Source: an uncultured Eggerthellaceae bacterium
Lineage (GTDB): Bacteria; Actinomycetota; Coriobacteriia; Coriobacteriales; Eggerthellaceae
DNA: 64,000 bases
NCBI GenBank assembly: GCA_910588435.1
Contig: CAJUPL010000001.1
Span: forward strand, 1 to 64,000
Direction: 5' to 3'
The notes beneath the pieces are model-generated. The model did not search any database and was not told the DNA's origin. It saw only the letters and a list, made by a program, of their open reading frames with translations. The position numbers and the translations under genes are program-made. Shown piece after piece: positions 56,495 to 64,000 of this stretch; positions within the stretch are counted from its first letter, which is position 1, and every line of letters starts with the position of its first letter.

Positions 56495-58042
56495 ATGACA
56501 GATCAGAATGGAAAGATAGACGCGCGCAACGGTTCAGGGCAGATGGGCAATGGCTCTGAGAGCACATCGGATTTCCTGAGCAAAGCGCATGACGCTGGTG
56601 AGGCTGGTGACAGCCTTCTCAGCATGTACCTATACCTGGCCGCTTTCGAACGCTCCTTGAAGGACGGTGAGGTTCCCTCCGAAGACGCCCTTCTGGGCAT
56701 AAAGGAGGCGTGGGCGCAGGCCTGCACTTCCAAGGAGAGGTCCTTGGCGGAGTACATCTTCGAGAAGATGGAGCCATATCTCACCCATGATGAGCTGCAG
56801 ATATGCTCTGACACCTTGCAAGAGCTGGCCCTGGACAAGCTGCAAGAATGCGGGCTCTCTCGTGATGAGCTGGAAGAGATGGCTCAGATGATCACAGAGG
56901 ACATCCTTGGGGATGAAGATGCCTCCTTCAAGATAGAGAAGGTCTCAACGTCGAAGATCCCGGGCGGGTCTCTTAGCGTGGCGCAGATCAAGGGGACCGC
57001 ATCTGCTCCCTCTTTGCCTGAGGTCTTGGGATCGCTCGCATCCCAAGCGAAGGCGGAAGACGCCAAGGGCTCTGATGAGCCTGCTGAGCCTGATGACATC
57101 AAGCTGGAGCTCCCTGAGGAGACGCTGGATCTTTCGAACGTTGCTGGATACGGCAAGGTCATCCGCATGATGCGCGATATGGGCATCGGCATGTCTGAGG
57201 ATGAGGACTTCAAGGAACTCGTCAGCATGCTGAATGCACGCCATGGCCTGCCCAAGATGCCAGCTCTGGATTCCATCATGTTCCGCTCTCCGGTCAGGGA
57301 GGACGCGAACAGGTTCGTCATGGCCGTAGTGGGTGAGCTTGGCCTTCCTGCCGTCCATATGCGGATGGAGGAGAGCCTGCAAGGGCTTCCTGTGCTCTGC
57401 ATCAGCGCTAGGGCAGATGCCCTGCCCAAGCAAAGCGCCATGCAGGACATCTTCAAGAATGGCGGAGTGCTCATCTTGGAGGACCTGGATATGTGGTCTT
57501 CTCCCATGCTGGATCTTGCAGATGAGGGCCCGGCTCTGCTGATGATGCAGCTCACGCGAGGTGCTAGGGAAGCTGTTGAGCTTATCCGCACCTCAGCTGA
57601 GAACCCTGATGTATACGTGTTCGCCACAACCTCTACCGAGGGGATCGTGGATCCGTTCTATCTGGACGCGCTGGATCCCATCACGCTCATAGACATAGAC
57701 TACCCAACGCCAGAAGAGCGCGTGGAGATATGGATGGACATCTCTCATAGGCATCCATCCCTTCGCGGTCTGAACAAGGCAGAGCTCGTCAGGCTCTCTG
57801 CGAACATGCCCAGGTTCGACATCTACATGGCTGCAAGGGATGCAGTGGAGGATGCCTACAAGGCGGGGCTTTCGCAGAAGCGCTACGTGCCCGTCACTCG
57901 TGACAACCTCTTTGACAAGCTGGCGGCATACCAGCCTCTTGAGTCTGAGGAATACTCAGAGCTTGAAGCCGAGGTGCTAAAGGACTTCAGCCGTGAGCTG
58001 GATGACATCGAAGGGCTCCTAGGAGGGGAGGGCCTCGCTTGA
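56495..58042 (+). CDS. AAA+-like protein lacking a P-loop
   Basis: 515 residues. The N-terminal part (about 25-135) is helical with TPR-like character; an acidic linker follows (about 145-215). The rest reads as an FtsH/VCP-like AAA+ module: VAGYGKVIRMM entry, a strand IMFRSPVREDAN where GPPGTGKT would stand, Walker B-like GGVLILEDLDMW near residue 323, sensor-1-like FATTST, then YPTPEERVEIW and a helical lid. The P-loop Lys and Gly residues are missing, so ATP binding is doubtful. Start at ATG 56495 with AGAGG upstream; ATG 56480 is alternative. Function unknown. Confidence 0.7.
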   Translation: MTDQNGKIDARNGSGQMGNGSESTSDFLSKAHDAGEAGDSLLSMYLYLAAFERSLKDGEVPSEDALLGIKEAWAQACTSKERSLAEYIFEKMEPYLTHDELQICSDTLQELALDKLQECGLSRDELEEMAQMITEDILGDEDASFKIEKVSTSKIPGGSLSVAQIKGTASAPSLPEVLGSLASQAKAEDAKGSDEPAEPDDIKLELPEETLDLSNVAGYGKVIRMMRDMGIGMSEDEDFKELVSMLNARHGLPKMPALDSIMFRSPVREDANRFVMAVVGELGLPAVHMRMEESLQGLPVLCISARADALPKQSAMQDIFKNGGVLILEDLDMWSSPMLDLADEGPALLMMQLTRGAREAVELIRTSAENPDVYVFATTSTEGIVDPFYLDALDPITLIDIDYPTPEERVEIWMDISHRHPSLRGLNKAELVRLSANMPRFDIYMAARDAVEDAYKAGLSQKRYVPVTRDNLFDKLAAYQPLESEEYSELEAEVLKDFSRELDDIEGLLGGEGLA

Positions 58043-58078
58043 GCCAATAGCGGCTTCGGCTCCAAGGCGCGCTCTCAG

Positions 58079-58636
58079 ATGATAGACCTTCTGCTCATAG
58101 GGATAGGCCTTTCCATGGATGCGTTCGCCGCATCCGTCTGCAAGGGCCTGAAGCAGAAGAAGGTGGATTGGCTGCATGCCTTCATCACGGCTCTGTCCTT
58201 CGGGGCGTTCCAGGCAATCATGCCCATCATCGGATGGTTGGCAGGATCTGCATTCATGCATCTCATAGAACCGGTGGATCACTGGATCGCATTCGTGCTG
58301 CTGGCAGGTGTTGGCGGGAAGATGATCTGGGATGCATTCCATGGCGCGTCTTGTGACGCAACCCCAGAGAGCGCATTCAGCATACGGGAGCTTCTGGTGC
58401 TATCCGTTGCCACAAGCTTGGATGCGCTTGCCGTAGGGGTGTCGTTCGCGGCCTCTGACATCAACGTCTGGCTTGCGGTGAGCGTGATATTCGCAACCAC
58501 CTTCACGCTGTCCCTCTTGGGATTCCTCATAGGCAACAAGCTTGGCGCCAAGTTCGAGCGCGGCGCCACCATCACAGGCGGCGTCTGCTTGATCATCCTT
58601 GGCGCGAAGATCTTGCTAGAGCATCTGAGCGCTTAG
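58079..58636 (+). CDS. mntP: Manganese efflux pump MntP
   Basis: Six-helix Mn2+ exporter, 185 residues. The paired Asp motifs SMDAFAASVCKGL and SLDALAVGVSFA are diagnostic of the family. The ribosome site is weak. No yybP-ykoY riboswitch was recognised in the 36 bp before it, so control is unknown. Confidence 0.9.
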   Translation: MIDLLLIGIGLSMDAFAASVCKGLKQKKVDWLHAFITALSFGAFQAIMPIIGWLAGSAFMHLIEPVDHWIAFVLLAGVGGKMIWDAFHGASCDATPESAFSIRELLVLSVATSLDALAVGVSFAASDINVWLAVSVIFATTFTLSLLGFLIGNKLGAKFERGATITGGVCLIILGAKILLEHLSA

Positions 58637-58650
58637 CGCGAAGGGCTTGC

Positions 58651-59499
58651 TCAAAGGATAGGGTAGGAGCCTAGCACCTTCACTTCGCGCAGCTTCAGCC
58701 TCAGGCATGACAGGGCAGTCTGGGCAGCAGGGTCAGTGTCCTTCTTCTCGAACTCGATGAAGAACATATAGTCACCTAGCTGCTGCTTCAGAGGCCTTGA
58801 CTGGATCATGGACAGATTGATGTTCGCATAGGCGAACTCTGACAGGATCATGTTCAGGGTGCCTGCCCTGTCCGTCCTCATGAAGAGCGCAACCGTGGTC
58901 TTGTATGTCTCAGAGGAGAGGCTTGGAGCTGACCCTAGCCGTCCTATGAGCGCGAATGCCGTTTGGTTGCCCAGATTGTCTTCGATGGATGAATCTATGA
59001 TCTTGCATCCGTAGAGCTCAGCGGCAAGCGGGTTGGCGATAGCCGCTATGCTCGCATCTTGCGAAGCTAAGCGTGCACTCTCCGCGGTGGATGCCGTCAT
59101 CTGCGTTGAGCGCCCAGGGAAGCGCTCTGTGAGATACCTCCTGCATTGGGCGATTCCCTGCGGATGCGAAGCTATGAGCTTGATACCAGCGATGTCAGCA
59201 TCAGGGGAGACCATGAAGCTGTGATGGATGTCGAACACCTTCTCAGCCAAGATCACAGATGAGGATCTGAAGGCGAAGTTGTCAAGCGTGGAGGTGACAG
59301 GTCCTTCTAGCGAGTTCTCCTTCGCCACCACTCCATATGTGGACCTTCCTCTGTCCACAGCGCCGAAGACCTCATCGAAGGAGGCGCATTCCAAAAGCTC
59401 AGCATCTGGTGCGCCAAGCTGGTCTGCGAAGTAGAGCGCTGCCTCGTGCGAATAGGTCCCCAAAGGGCCAAGGAATGCTATGGATATGGAATCTGACAT
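58651..59499 (-). CDS. pheA: Prephenate dehydratase with ACT domain
   Basis: Converts prephenate to phenylpyruvate in phenylalanine synthesis. FLGPLGTYSHEAA opens the PDT domain; GPVTSTLDNF and HPQGIAQCRRYL are conserved. Two motifs deviate: the catalytic T-R-F site reads NQTAFALIG (Arg to Ala) and the Phe-binding ESRP reads QSRP. The ACT domain is about 195-280. 282 residues from ATG 59499, with GGAGG six nt upstream. Divergent from the hydrogenase operon. Confidence 0.85.
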   Translation of the reverse strand: MSDSISIAFLGPLGTYSHEAALYFADQLGAPDAELLECASFDEVFGAVDRGRSTYGVVAKENSLEGPVTSTLDNFAFRSSSVILAEKVFDIHHSFMVSPDADIAGIKLIASHPQGIAQCRRYLTERFPGRSTQMTASTAESARLASQDASIAAIANPLAAELYGCKIIDSSIEDNLGNQTAFALIGRLGSAPSLSSETYKTTVALFMRTDRAGTLNMILSEFAYANINLSMIQSRPLKQQLGDYMFFIEFEKKDTDPAAQTALSCLRLKLREVKVLGSYPIL

Positions 59500-59551
59500 C
59501 TTCAACCTCCAAGTGCGGATACGTGGTGATGATAAACCATGCGCTTGAGTT

Positions 59552-59654
59552 GTTACGTGGATTTGCCCACGTAACATTTTGCAGCCGCTTGCCATCAAGG
59601 GAGGGCGGTTTCCAAGTTCAGGCTCCCCATTTGCCAGCGATGATTGCAAAATGT
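59552..59654. promoter_or_regulatory. Structured leader/control region of the hydrogenase operon
   Basis: A 9-10-bp hairpin (59552-59560 with 59567-59575) overlaps the left arm of a long-range inverted repeat: ACATTTTGCA (59574-59583) and TGCAAAATGT (59645-59654), perfect over 10 bp and 61 bp apart. The interval contains further small GC-rich pairings. It could be paired operator sites for DNA looping or a folded 5' leader. No known riboswitch family was recognised. Confidence 0.5.
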
Positions 59655-59695
59655 CATCTGTCTGTAAAGTTGGAGCACCTGGAGGGGGTGTGCAC

Positions 59696-61000
59696 ATGGA
59701 AGATCTGGCCAAGACGACAGATGCGTTCTCTGTCCTTGAGTCACGTGGCGTTACCCGCCGTAGCTTCATGAAGCTATGCGCAGGCGTCGCCGCAGCAGCG
59801 GGCTTGTCTAACATGGCGATACCGCGAGTGGCCGAGGCCATCGAGAAGTCTGTCATCGGAGCCACGTCCGGAGACCTTTATCCCGTCATCTGGATGGAGG
59901 GCGCGTCGTGCACGGGTTGCACGGAGTCCTTCGCTCAGATCGAGACTCCGGATGTAGCAACAGTGGTGCTGGACGTGATCTCTCTGAACTACTCAGAGAC
60001 GCTGTCTGCTGCTGCTGGTTGGTCCGTGGAGGAGGCAAAGGCTCAAACCATCGAAGCTGGCAACTATATCCTCATCTATGAGGGTGCAGTGCTGAAGGCT
60101 TGGGGCGGCAATGCTCTTCGCGTTGCTGGTGAGGTTGGAACCGAGGCCCTGGTTGAGGCTGCAGAGAACGCCAATGCTGTTGTGGCTGTTGGCTCTTGCG
60201 CCGTCAATGGTGGCTGGTGCGCCGCTTCTCCGAACCCGTCGAACGCCATGGGCGTTCAGCAGTTCCTGGCAGAGGAGGGCGTTGAGACGCCCGTCGTCAA
60301 CATCCCAGGCTGCCCTGTGAATCCTGAGTGGGTCATGTCTGTCTTGGTGGATGTCGTCATCCTGCAAGACCCGTCGCTGCTGAAGCTCAATGACTTCTCT
60401 GAGCCAGCAGGGCTCTTCAATCAGACCATCCATGACAACTGCGAGCGTCGTGGACATTTTGAGAACGGTGAGTTCGTCTACGAGTTCGGCTCTGAAGAGG
60501 AAGCCAAGGGCTACTGCCTCTATCCTCTTGGATGCCGTGGTCCTCAGACGCACGCCATCTGCGGTGTCACGCTTTGGAACAACCGCCGTTCTTGGTGTGT
60601 CCAGGCTGGCAGCCCTTGCCTTGGCTGCTGCGAGGCCAACCCCAACAACCCGGGTGACAACTGGGTAGAGGTGAACACGCCGTTCTACAAGCGCTTCCGT
60701 GACCTGAACATCGGTGACTGGAAGTTCCAGCCAGAGCCTGTTGCTTGGGTGCTGACCGGCATAGTGGCTGCAGCGCTCGTCGTTCACGGCTTCGGCATGA
60801 AGAAGACCGGTCGCATGGATGGCGGTGCTGACTTCGAGCCCATCCGCAAGTGGGACAAGGCGCATCCGGAGCAGTCCATCGGCGTGTACGCTGACCCTGA
60901 GACCGGCGGCCCTATCCTGGACCCAGCGGTCTGCGAAGAGAACACACAGCATCCGCAAGCAGCGGCTGATGAAGTCGTTGAAGACTACGAGAAAGAATAG
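59696..61000 (+). CDS. hyaA: [NiFe]-hydrogenase small subunit, Tat-exported and membrane-anchored
   Basis: Electron-transfer subunit of a group 1 type respiratory uptake hydrogenase. Twin-arginine signal TRRSFMKLC (Arg21-Arg22) with hydrophobic core. Proximal cluster ligands in GASCTGCTES, VGSCAVNGGW and IPGCPVNPEW; medial/distal ligands in HDNCERRGHF, YCLYPLGCRGP, and GSPCLGCCE. A C-terminal helix (VAWVLTGIVAAALVVHGFG) anchors it outside the cytoplasm. 434 residues from ATG 59696 with GGAGG upstream. Operon with the large and cytochrome b subunits. The symbol is by family analogy. Confidence 0.9.
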   Translation: MEDLAKTTDAFSVLESRGVTRRSFMKLCAGVAAAAGLSNMAIPRVAEAIEKSVIGATSGDLYPVIWMEGASCTGCTESFAQIETPDVATVVLDVISLNYSETLSAAAGWSVEEAKAQTIEAGNYILIYEGAVLKAWGGNALRVAGEVGTEALVEAAENANAVVAVGSCAVNGGWCAASPNPSNAMGVQQFLAEEGVETPVVNIPGCPVNPEWVMSVLVDVVILQDPSLLKLNDFSEPAGLFNQTIHDNCERRGHFENGEFVYEFGSEEEAKGYCLYPLGCRGPQTHAICGVTLWNNRRSWCVQAGSPCLGCCEANPNNPGDNWVEVNTPFYKRFRDLNIGDWKFQPEPVAWVLTGIVAAALVVHGFGMKKTGRMDGGADFEPIRKWDKAHPEQSIGVYADPETGGPILDPAVCEENTQHPQAAADEVVEDYEKE

Positions 61001-61014
61001 GAGGTGAGGCTCAG

Positions 61015-62688
61015 ATGACACGTTCCATAATCGATCCCATCACACGCATCGAGGGTCATCTCCGTGTTGAGATGGAAGTGGAGCAGGGCAAGGTGACCGA
61101 CGCATGGGTCTCCGGCGGCTGCTTCCGTGGCATGGAGCTGGTCGTGCAGAACCGCACGCCGCAAGACGCTGCTCAGATCGTGCAGCGCATCTGCGGAGTC
61201 TGCCCAGTCAGCCACAGCCACGCATCATCCATCGCAGCTGAGAAGGCATACGGCATCACCATCTCCAACAATGCCCGCCTCGTGAGGAACCTGATCGAGG
61301 GTGCGCAGTTCCTGCACTCCAACATCCTTTGGTTCTACAACCTCTGCGCCCTTGACTACGTGAACCCGCTTGACGCGCTGAACGCGAACGTTCCGGACAC
61401 GTATGACCTAGCGCAAGCTGCTGGCACGTCCATGGACACTGATTTCTATGGGCTGAAGGAGAAGCTTGAGGCATTCGCTGCTAACGGGCAGCTCTCCATC
61501 TTCTCTGGCAACTGGTTCGACTGCGATAACGGCGAGGGCTACAAGCTCTCTCCTGAGCTGAACCTCATCTGCACGGCTCACTACCTTGAGGCGTTGAAGA
61601 TGCAGGCGAAGGCATCTGAGGTCGCAGCGCTGATCGGTGGTAAGATGCCGCACGTCATGACCATCGTTCCTGGCGGCACCGCATTCGTTCCAACCGAGAG
61701 CAAGCTGGATGACCTCTGGGCCATGGTCAATGAGATCTATGACTGGGTCTCCACCACCATGATCCCTGACACGCTTGCTCTGGCTCCTGCATACCAGGAT
61801 GTCCTCAAGTTCGGCAAGGGCTGCGGGCGCTACATCGCTTGGGGTGTCTTCGAGGGTCCGGGCTGGCCTTATGGCGGCAACTACGAAGAGCAGATGATCA
61901 ACCGCTATCTGCCGATGGCTGTGCTGGATGAGGACCTGAACGTCAGCAACGTCGACGAGTCTCTCATCACTGAGTACATGGGCCACTCTTGGTACAAGGG
62001 CGACGGCACGTATGAGTCTCCGTACTTCGTGACCGAGCCTGACTACACTGAATATGACGTTGAGGACCGCTACACCTGGGTCAAGTGCCCAGCCTACGCT
62101 GGAAAGCCAATGGAGGCTGGCGGATTCTCCCGTATCCTGGCTGCTTATCAGCGCAACGTTCCATTCATCGTGGAGAACGTGGATGCCATGCTGGTGGCTC
62201 TTGGCGCGAAGCCGGGTGACCTGTCAGTGCTGCAGAACACGCTCGGCCGCACGGCTGCTCGCCAGATCGAGACGCTCTACATCGCAGGCCTCATGAAGGA
62301 GTGGACGCTTGAGCTCATGGAGGCCATCGCTGGCGGTGACTCTGACTACTTCAAGGAGCCGCTGACCACCACTGGTGAGGGCACTGGCTTCTGGGAGGCC
62401 CCGCGTGGCGCTCTGTATCACTCTGAGAAGGTGACCAACAACAACATCGATGGTTACCAGATCATCATCCCGTCCACGTGGAACCTGGCGCCGATGAACG
62501 CTGACGGCGTGCATGGCCCGATGGAGCAGGCGCTCATCGGATGCCCTGTGGAGGATGTGGAGATGCCGATCAACGCGCTTCGCACCGTTCACTCATTCGA
62601 CCCGTGCACCGCTTGCGCTGTGCATATAACTGAGCCCGCCACTGGCAAGACTTTCAAGACGGTCACAAGCCCTTGGGGGGTGAAGTAG
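61015..62688 (+). CDS. hyaB: [NiFe]-hydrogenase large subunit
   Basis: Carries the Ni-Fe(CN)2CO site; 557 residues. L1 signature RICGVCPVSHSHA and L2 signature DPCTACAVH near the C-terminus supply the four Cys ligands. The residues after the His (ITEPATGK onward) form the C-terminal extension removed by a maturation protease. AGGAGG lies upstream, 14 bp after the small subunit. Exported with the Tat-tagged partner. Maturation genes (hyp, endopeptidase) are not in the window and may lie downstream. Confidence 0.94.
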   Translation: MTRSIIDPITRIEGHLRVEMEVEQGKVTDAWVSGGCFRGMELVVQNRTPQDAAQIVQRICGVCPVSHSHASSIAAEKAYGITISNNARLVRNLIEGAQFLHSNILWFYNLCALDYVNPLDALNANVPDTYDLAQAAGTSMDTDFYGLKEKLEAFAANGQLSIFSGNWFDCDNGEGYKLSPELNLICTAHYLEALKMQAKASEVAALIGGKMPHVMTIVPGGTAFVPTESKLDDLWAMVNEIYDWVSTTMIPDTLALAPAYQDVLKFGKGCGRYIAWGVFEGPGWPYGGNYEEQMINRYLPMAVLDEDLNVSNVDESLITEYMGHSWYKGDGTYESPYFVTEPDYTEYDVEDRYTWVKCPAYAGKPMEAGGFSRILAAYQRNVPFIVENVDAMLVALGAKPGDLSVLQNTLGRTAARQIETLYIAGLMKEWTLELMEAIAGGDSDYFKEPLTTTGEGTGFWEAPRGALYHSEKVTNNNIDGYQIIIPSTWNLAPMNADGVHGPMEQALIGCPVEDVEMPINALRTVHSFDPCTACAVHITEPATGKTFKTVTSPWGVK

Positions 62689-63384
62689 ATGGCGCATCTC
62701 GCACATTATCGCGAAGCTCATCCAACGATCTTCGTCGTCACGCACTGGATCAACCTCATCTGCATGATCTGGCTGATCTTCTCCGGATTCATCATCCATT
62801 ATCCGTTCATCGCGGGGCTGACCGGGATCTGCCGTGGCTCTCACGTGCTGTTCGGCTTCATCCTGTTCCTGAACATGATCTTCCGCGTGATCGCGTCCTT
62901 CTTCGTGAAGACGTCTCCAACCGGAGGCACGCGCAAGCAGGAAGCTGACTACAAGTCATGGCTGCCTCAGAAGGACAACCGCCATCAGGCTCTGGAATGG
63001 ATCAAGTACTACCTGTTCCTGAAGAAGGATCATCCGCTTGGAGCAAAGCTTGGCGTTCCGCAGAAGCTGTCTTACCTGCTGATCCCCATCCTGATCCTCG
63101 TCATGTGGTGGACTGGCATGTGCATCTGGGCTCCTGTCATGGACATGGGTCCGTTCCAGTGGACCGTGAACCTGGTCGGTGGCGCAATGAGCATGAGGAT
63201 CATCCATTACTACCTCATGTTCGTGTTCATCATCTTCATGTTCATCCACATCTACCTTGCGAACGTGGAGAGCCTGGCACCTACCAAGCTCATGTTCTTC
63301 CACAAGGAGCATGGTGGACTGGTCTACGATCCTGAGCTCCACAACATCGTGGGCGAGGACATGGATCCGCATAAGGACAAGTAG
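62689..63384 (+). CDS. hyaC: Hydrogenase b-type cytochrome subunit
   Basis: Membrane subunit linking the hydrogenase to quinone; 231 residues, four helices. Candidate haem ligands are His in VTHWINL, GSHVLFGF, RIIHYYLM and FIHIYLA. Starts immediately after the large subunit stop. A terminator-like hairpin follows. Confidence 0.88.
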   Translation: MAHLAHYREAHPTIFVVTHWINLICMIWLIFSGFIIHYPFIAGLTGICRGSHVLFGFILFLNMIFRVIASFFVKTSPTGGTRKQEADYKSWLPQKDNRHQALEWIKYYLFLKKDHPLGAKLGVPQKLSYLLIPILILVMWWTGMCIWAPVMDMGPFQWTVNLVGGAMSMRIIHYYLMFVFIIFMFIHIYLANVESLAPTKLMFFHKEHGGLVYDPELHNIVGEDMDPHKDK

Positions 63385-63410
63385 TCCTAACGCAGACATC
63401 GTCTGACCTC

Positions 63411-63439
63411 GAAGCGGCGGCCATCTCGGCTGCCGCTTC
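63411..63439 (+). terminator. Hairpin after the hydrogenase operon
   Basis: 12-bp stem (63411-63422 with 63428-63439, one G-U), ATCTC loop, no strong T-run. Directly abuts repeat B. Confidence 0.6.
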
Positions 63440-63440
63440 T

Positions 63441-63509
63441 CATATATGACCCCCAAGGTCAATGACAGTTCCCCGTGCTTAATGTCATTGACCTTTCAGG
63501 TCATATATG
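63441..63509. repeat. Family B repeat, complete copy
   Basis: 69-bp palindrome: outer arms 63441-63451/63499-63509 (11 bp perfect), symmetric 4-nt internal loops, inner arms 63456-63467/63483-63494 (12 bp perfect), and a 15-nt loop. Related copies are at 39892-39948 (left outer arm missing), 40217-40238 (fragment) and 565-582 (right-arm fragment). Confidence 0.85.
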
Positions 63510-63591
63510 GACTGACCGGGGAGTTCTTGAGGATCTGGGTGATGCGAATCGTTTAAGATTCAAGCAAAGGGACATATGAGAAGGGAAGCGC

Positions 63592-64000
63592 ATGGCGAAG
63601 CTCACAGATGAGCAGATAAAGGCCGAAGAGGAATTCATGAGAGGCCTTCCGCGAATGAACGCGGGAGCATTCCTTATGCCAGCCATTTGGGGACCGGCGC
63701 ATGGGTTCTGGGTGACCATCTTGTACTATCCGGCATGGCTTGTAGCTGACAACATCTTCTACGCATGCTACGAACAGCCAACCGCTCTCTCCATCATATT
63801 GGCCATCCTCACGTTCGCAATATTGTTGGGCATCACCATCGCATTCGCCATAGTGGCTCAACCGATAGCCGCGCATAGGGCTGAAGAAAAAGGACGCACG
63901 CGGCAAGAATACTTGAGGCAAGAGAAGATATGGGTAGTCGTCAGCGCCATCATCGCTGTGGTCTTCCTAGTGCTGGCAACCTGGTACAACATCGCTTGGA
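63592..64000 (+). CDS. Membrane protein downstream of hydrogenase genes (partial)
   Basis: Open from ATG 63592 (AAGGGAAG upstream) to the window edge, 136 residues visible, so the 3' end is missing. A polar N-terminus (MAKLTDEQIKAEEEF) and the segment MPAIWGPAHGFW are followed by at least three hydrophobic stretches (around 45-60, 68-95 and 115-135). No known domain was recognised. Position suggests, but does not prove, a link with the hydrogenase operon; the 207-bp gap contains a hairpin and repeat B, so it is probably a separate transcript. Confidence 0.7.
   Translation, partial: MAKLTDEQIKAEEEFMRGLPRMNAGAFLMPAIWGPAHGFWVTILYYPAWLVADNIFYACYEQPTALSIILAILTFAILLGITIAFAIVAQPIAAHRAEEKGRTRQEYLRQEKIWVVVSAIIAVVFLVLATWYNIAW

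Noticed and set aside
58043..58078. Manganese riboswitch before mntP
   Set aside because: Only 36 bp separate the genes, too short for a yybP-ykoY aptamer, and its motifs are absent.

Overview
The window looks like chromosomal DNA of a moderately high-G+C, anaerobic actinobacterium. The gene set and orders (mltG-yqeG-aroE, rimP-nusA-rnpM-infB-rbfA-nrnA-truB, a FabK-type fatty-acid cluster, membrane pyrophosphatase, Tat-exported membrane [NiFe]-hydrogenase, LPXTG-type surface protein) fit a Coriobacteriia/Eggerthellaceae-like genome. That placement is inference from gene content. No phage, transposase or CRISPR array is visible. Almost every long open frame is a recognisable housekeeping gene, so the novelty lies in intergenic DNA and a few unusual domain architectures.

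Layout. 1-275: tail of a sortase-anchored protein. 276-1180: gene-free, packed with palindromic repeats and poly-G tracts. 1181-3792: mltG, yqeG, aroE. 3847-8971: ribosomal block rpsL-rpsG-fusA-rpsJ-rplC-rplD-rplW, which stops at a terminator instead of continuing into rplB. 9110-15003: lipoprotein, lipid kinase (minus), MacB/FtsX-type ABC system. 15039-23378: fabH (minus) and acpP-fabK-fabD-fabG-fabF-fabZ-accDA. 23416-29579: radical SAM HemN-like protein (minus), serC, serA, leuA, GtrA-like protein (minus). 29596-36894: transcription/translation operon with a candidate attenuator. 37012-39658: hppA, rnhA. 39659-40260: second gene-free repeat region. 40261-48639: dgt (minus), dnaG, uvrA with a LexA-like box, a membrane-anchored unknown, gdhA. 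48661-51293 (minus): cysteine hydrolase, HEPN/MNT toxin-antitoxin pair, tRNA-Asp, mnmA. 51431-58636: heterodimeric ABC exporter, HAD phosphatase, degenerate AAA+ protein, mntP. 58651-59499: pheA (minus). 59696-64000: hydrogenase small, large and cytochrome b subunits, repeat B, and a membrane protein running off the end.

Most interesting signals. (1) An interspersed multi-hairpin element (family A) has three clear copies and one degenerate copy, in both orientations. Its stem arms differ between copies by compensatory changes, so base pairing rather than sequence is being conserved; the first hairpin also occurs alone and as a tandem array. (2) A second long palindrome (family B) sits beside family A and after the hydrogenase genes. 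(3) The AccD-AccA fusion carries an N-terminal domain that reads as a degenerate biotin-carboxylase N-domain, in a cluster lacking accB and accC. (4) A AAA+-like protein has lost its P-loop but kept a Walker-B-like strand and lid. (5) There is an HEPN-MNT (HepT/MntA-like) module next to tRNA-Asp. (6) NusA ends in a Cys/His-rich, zinc-finger-like tail.
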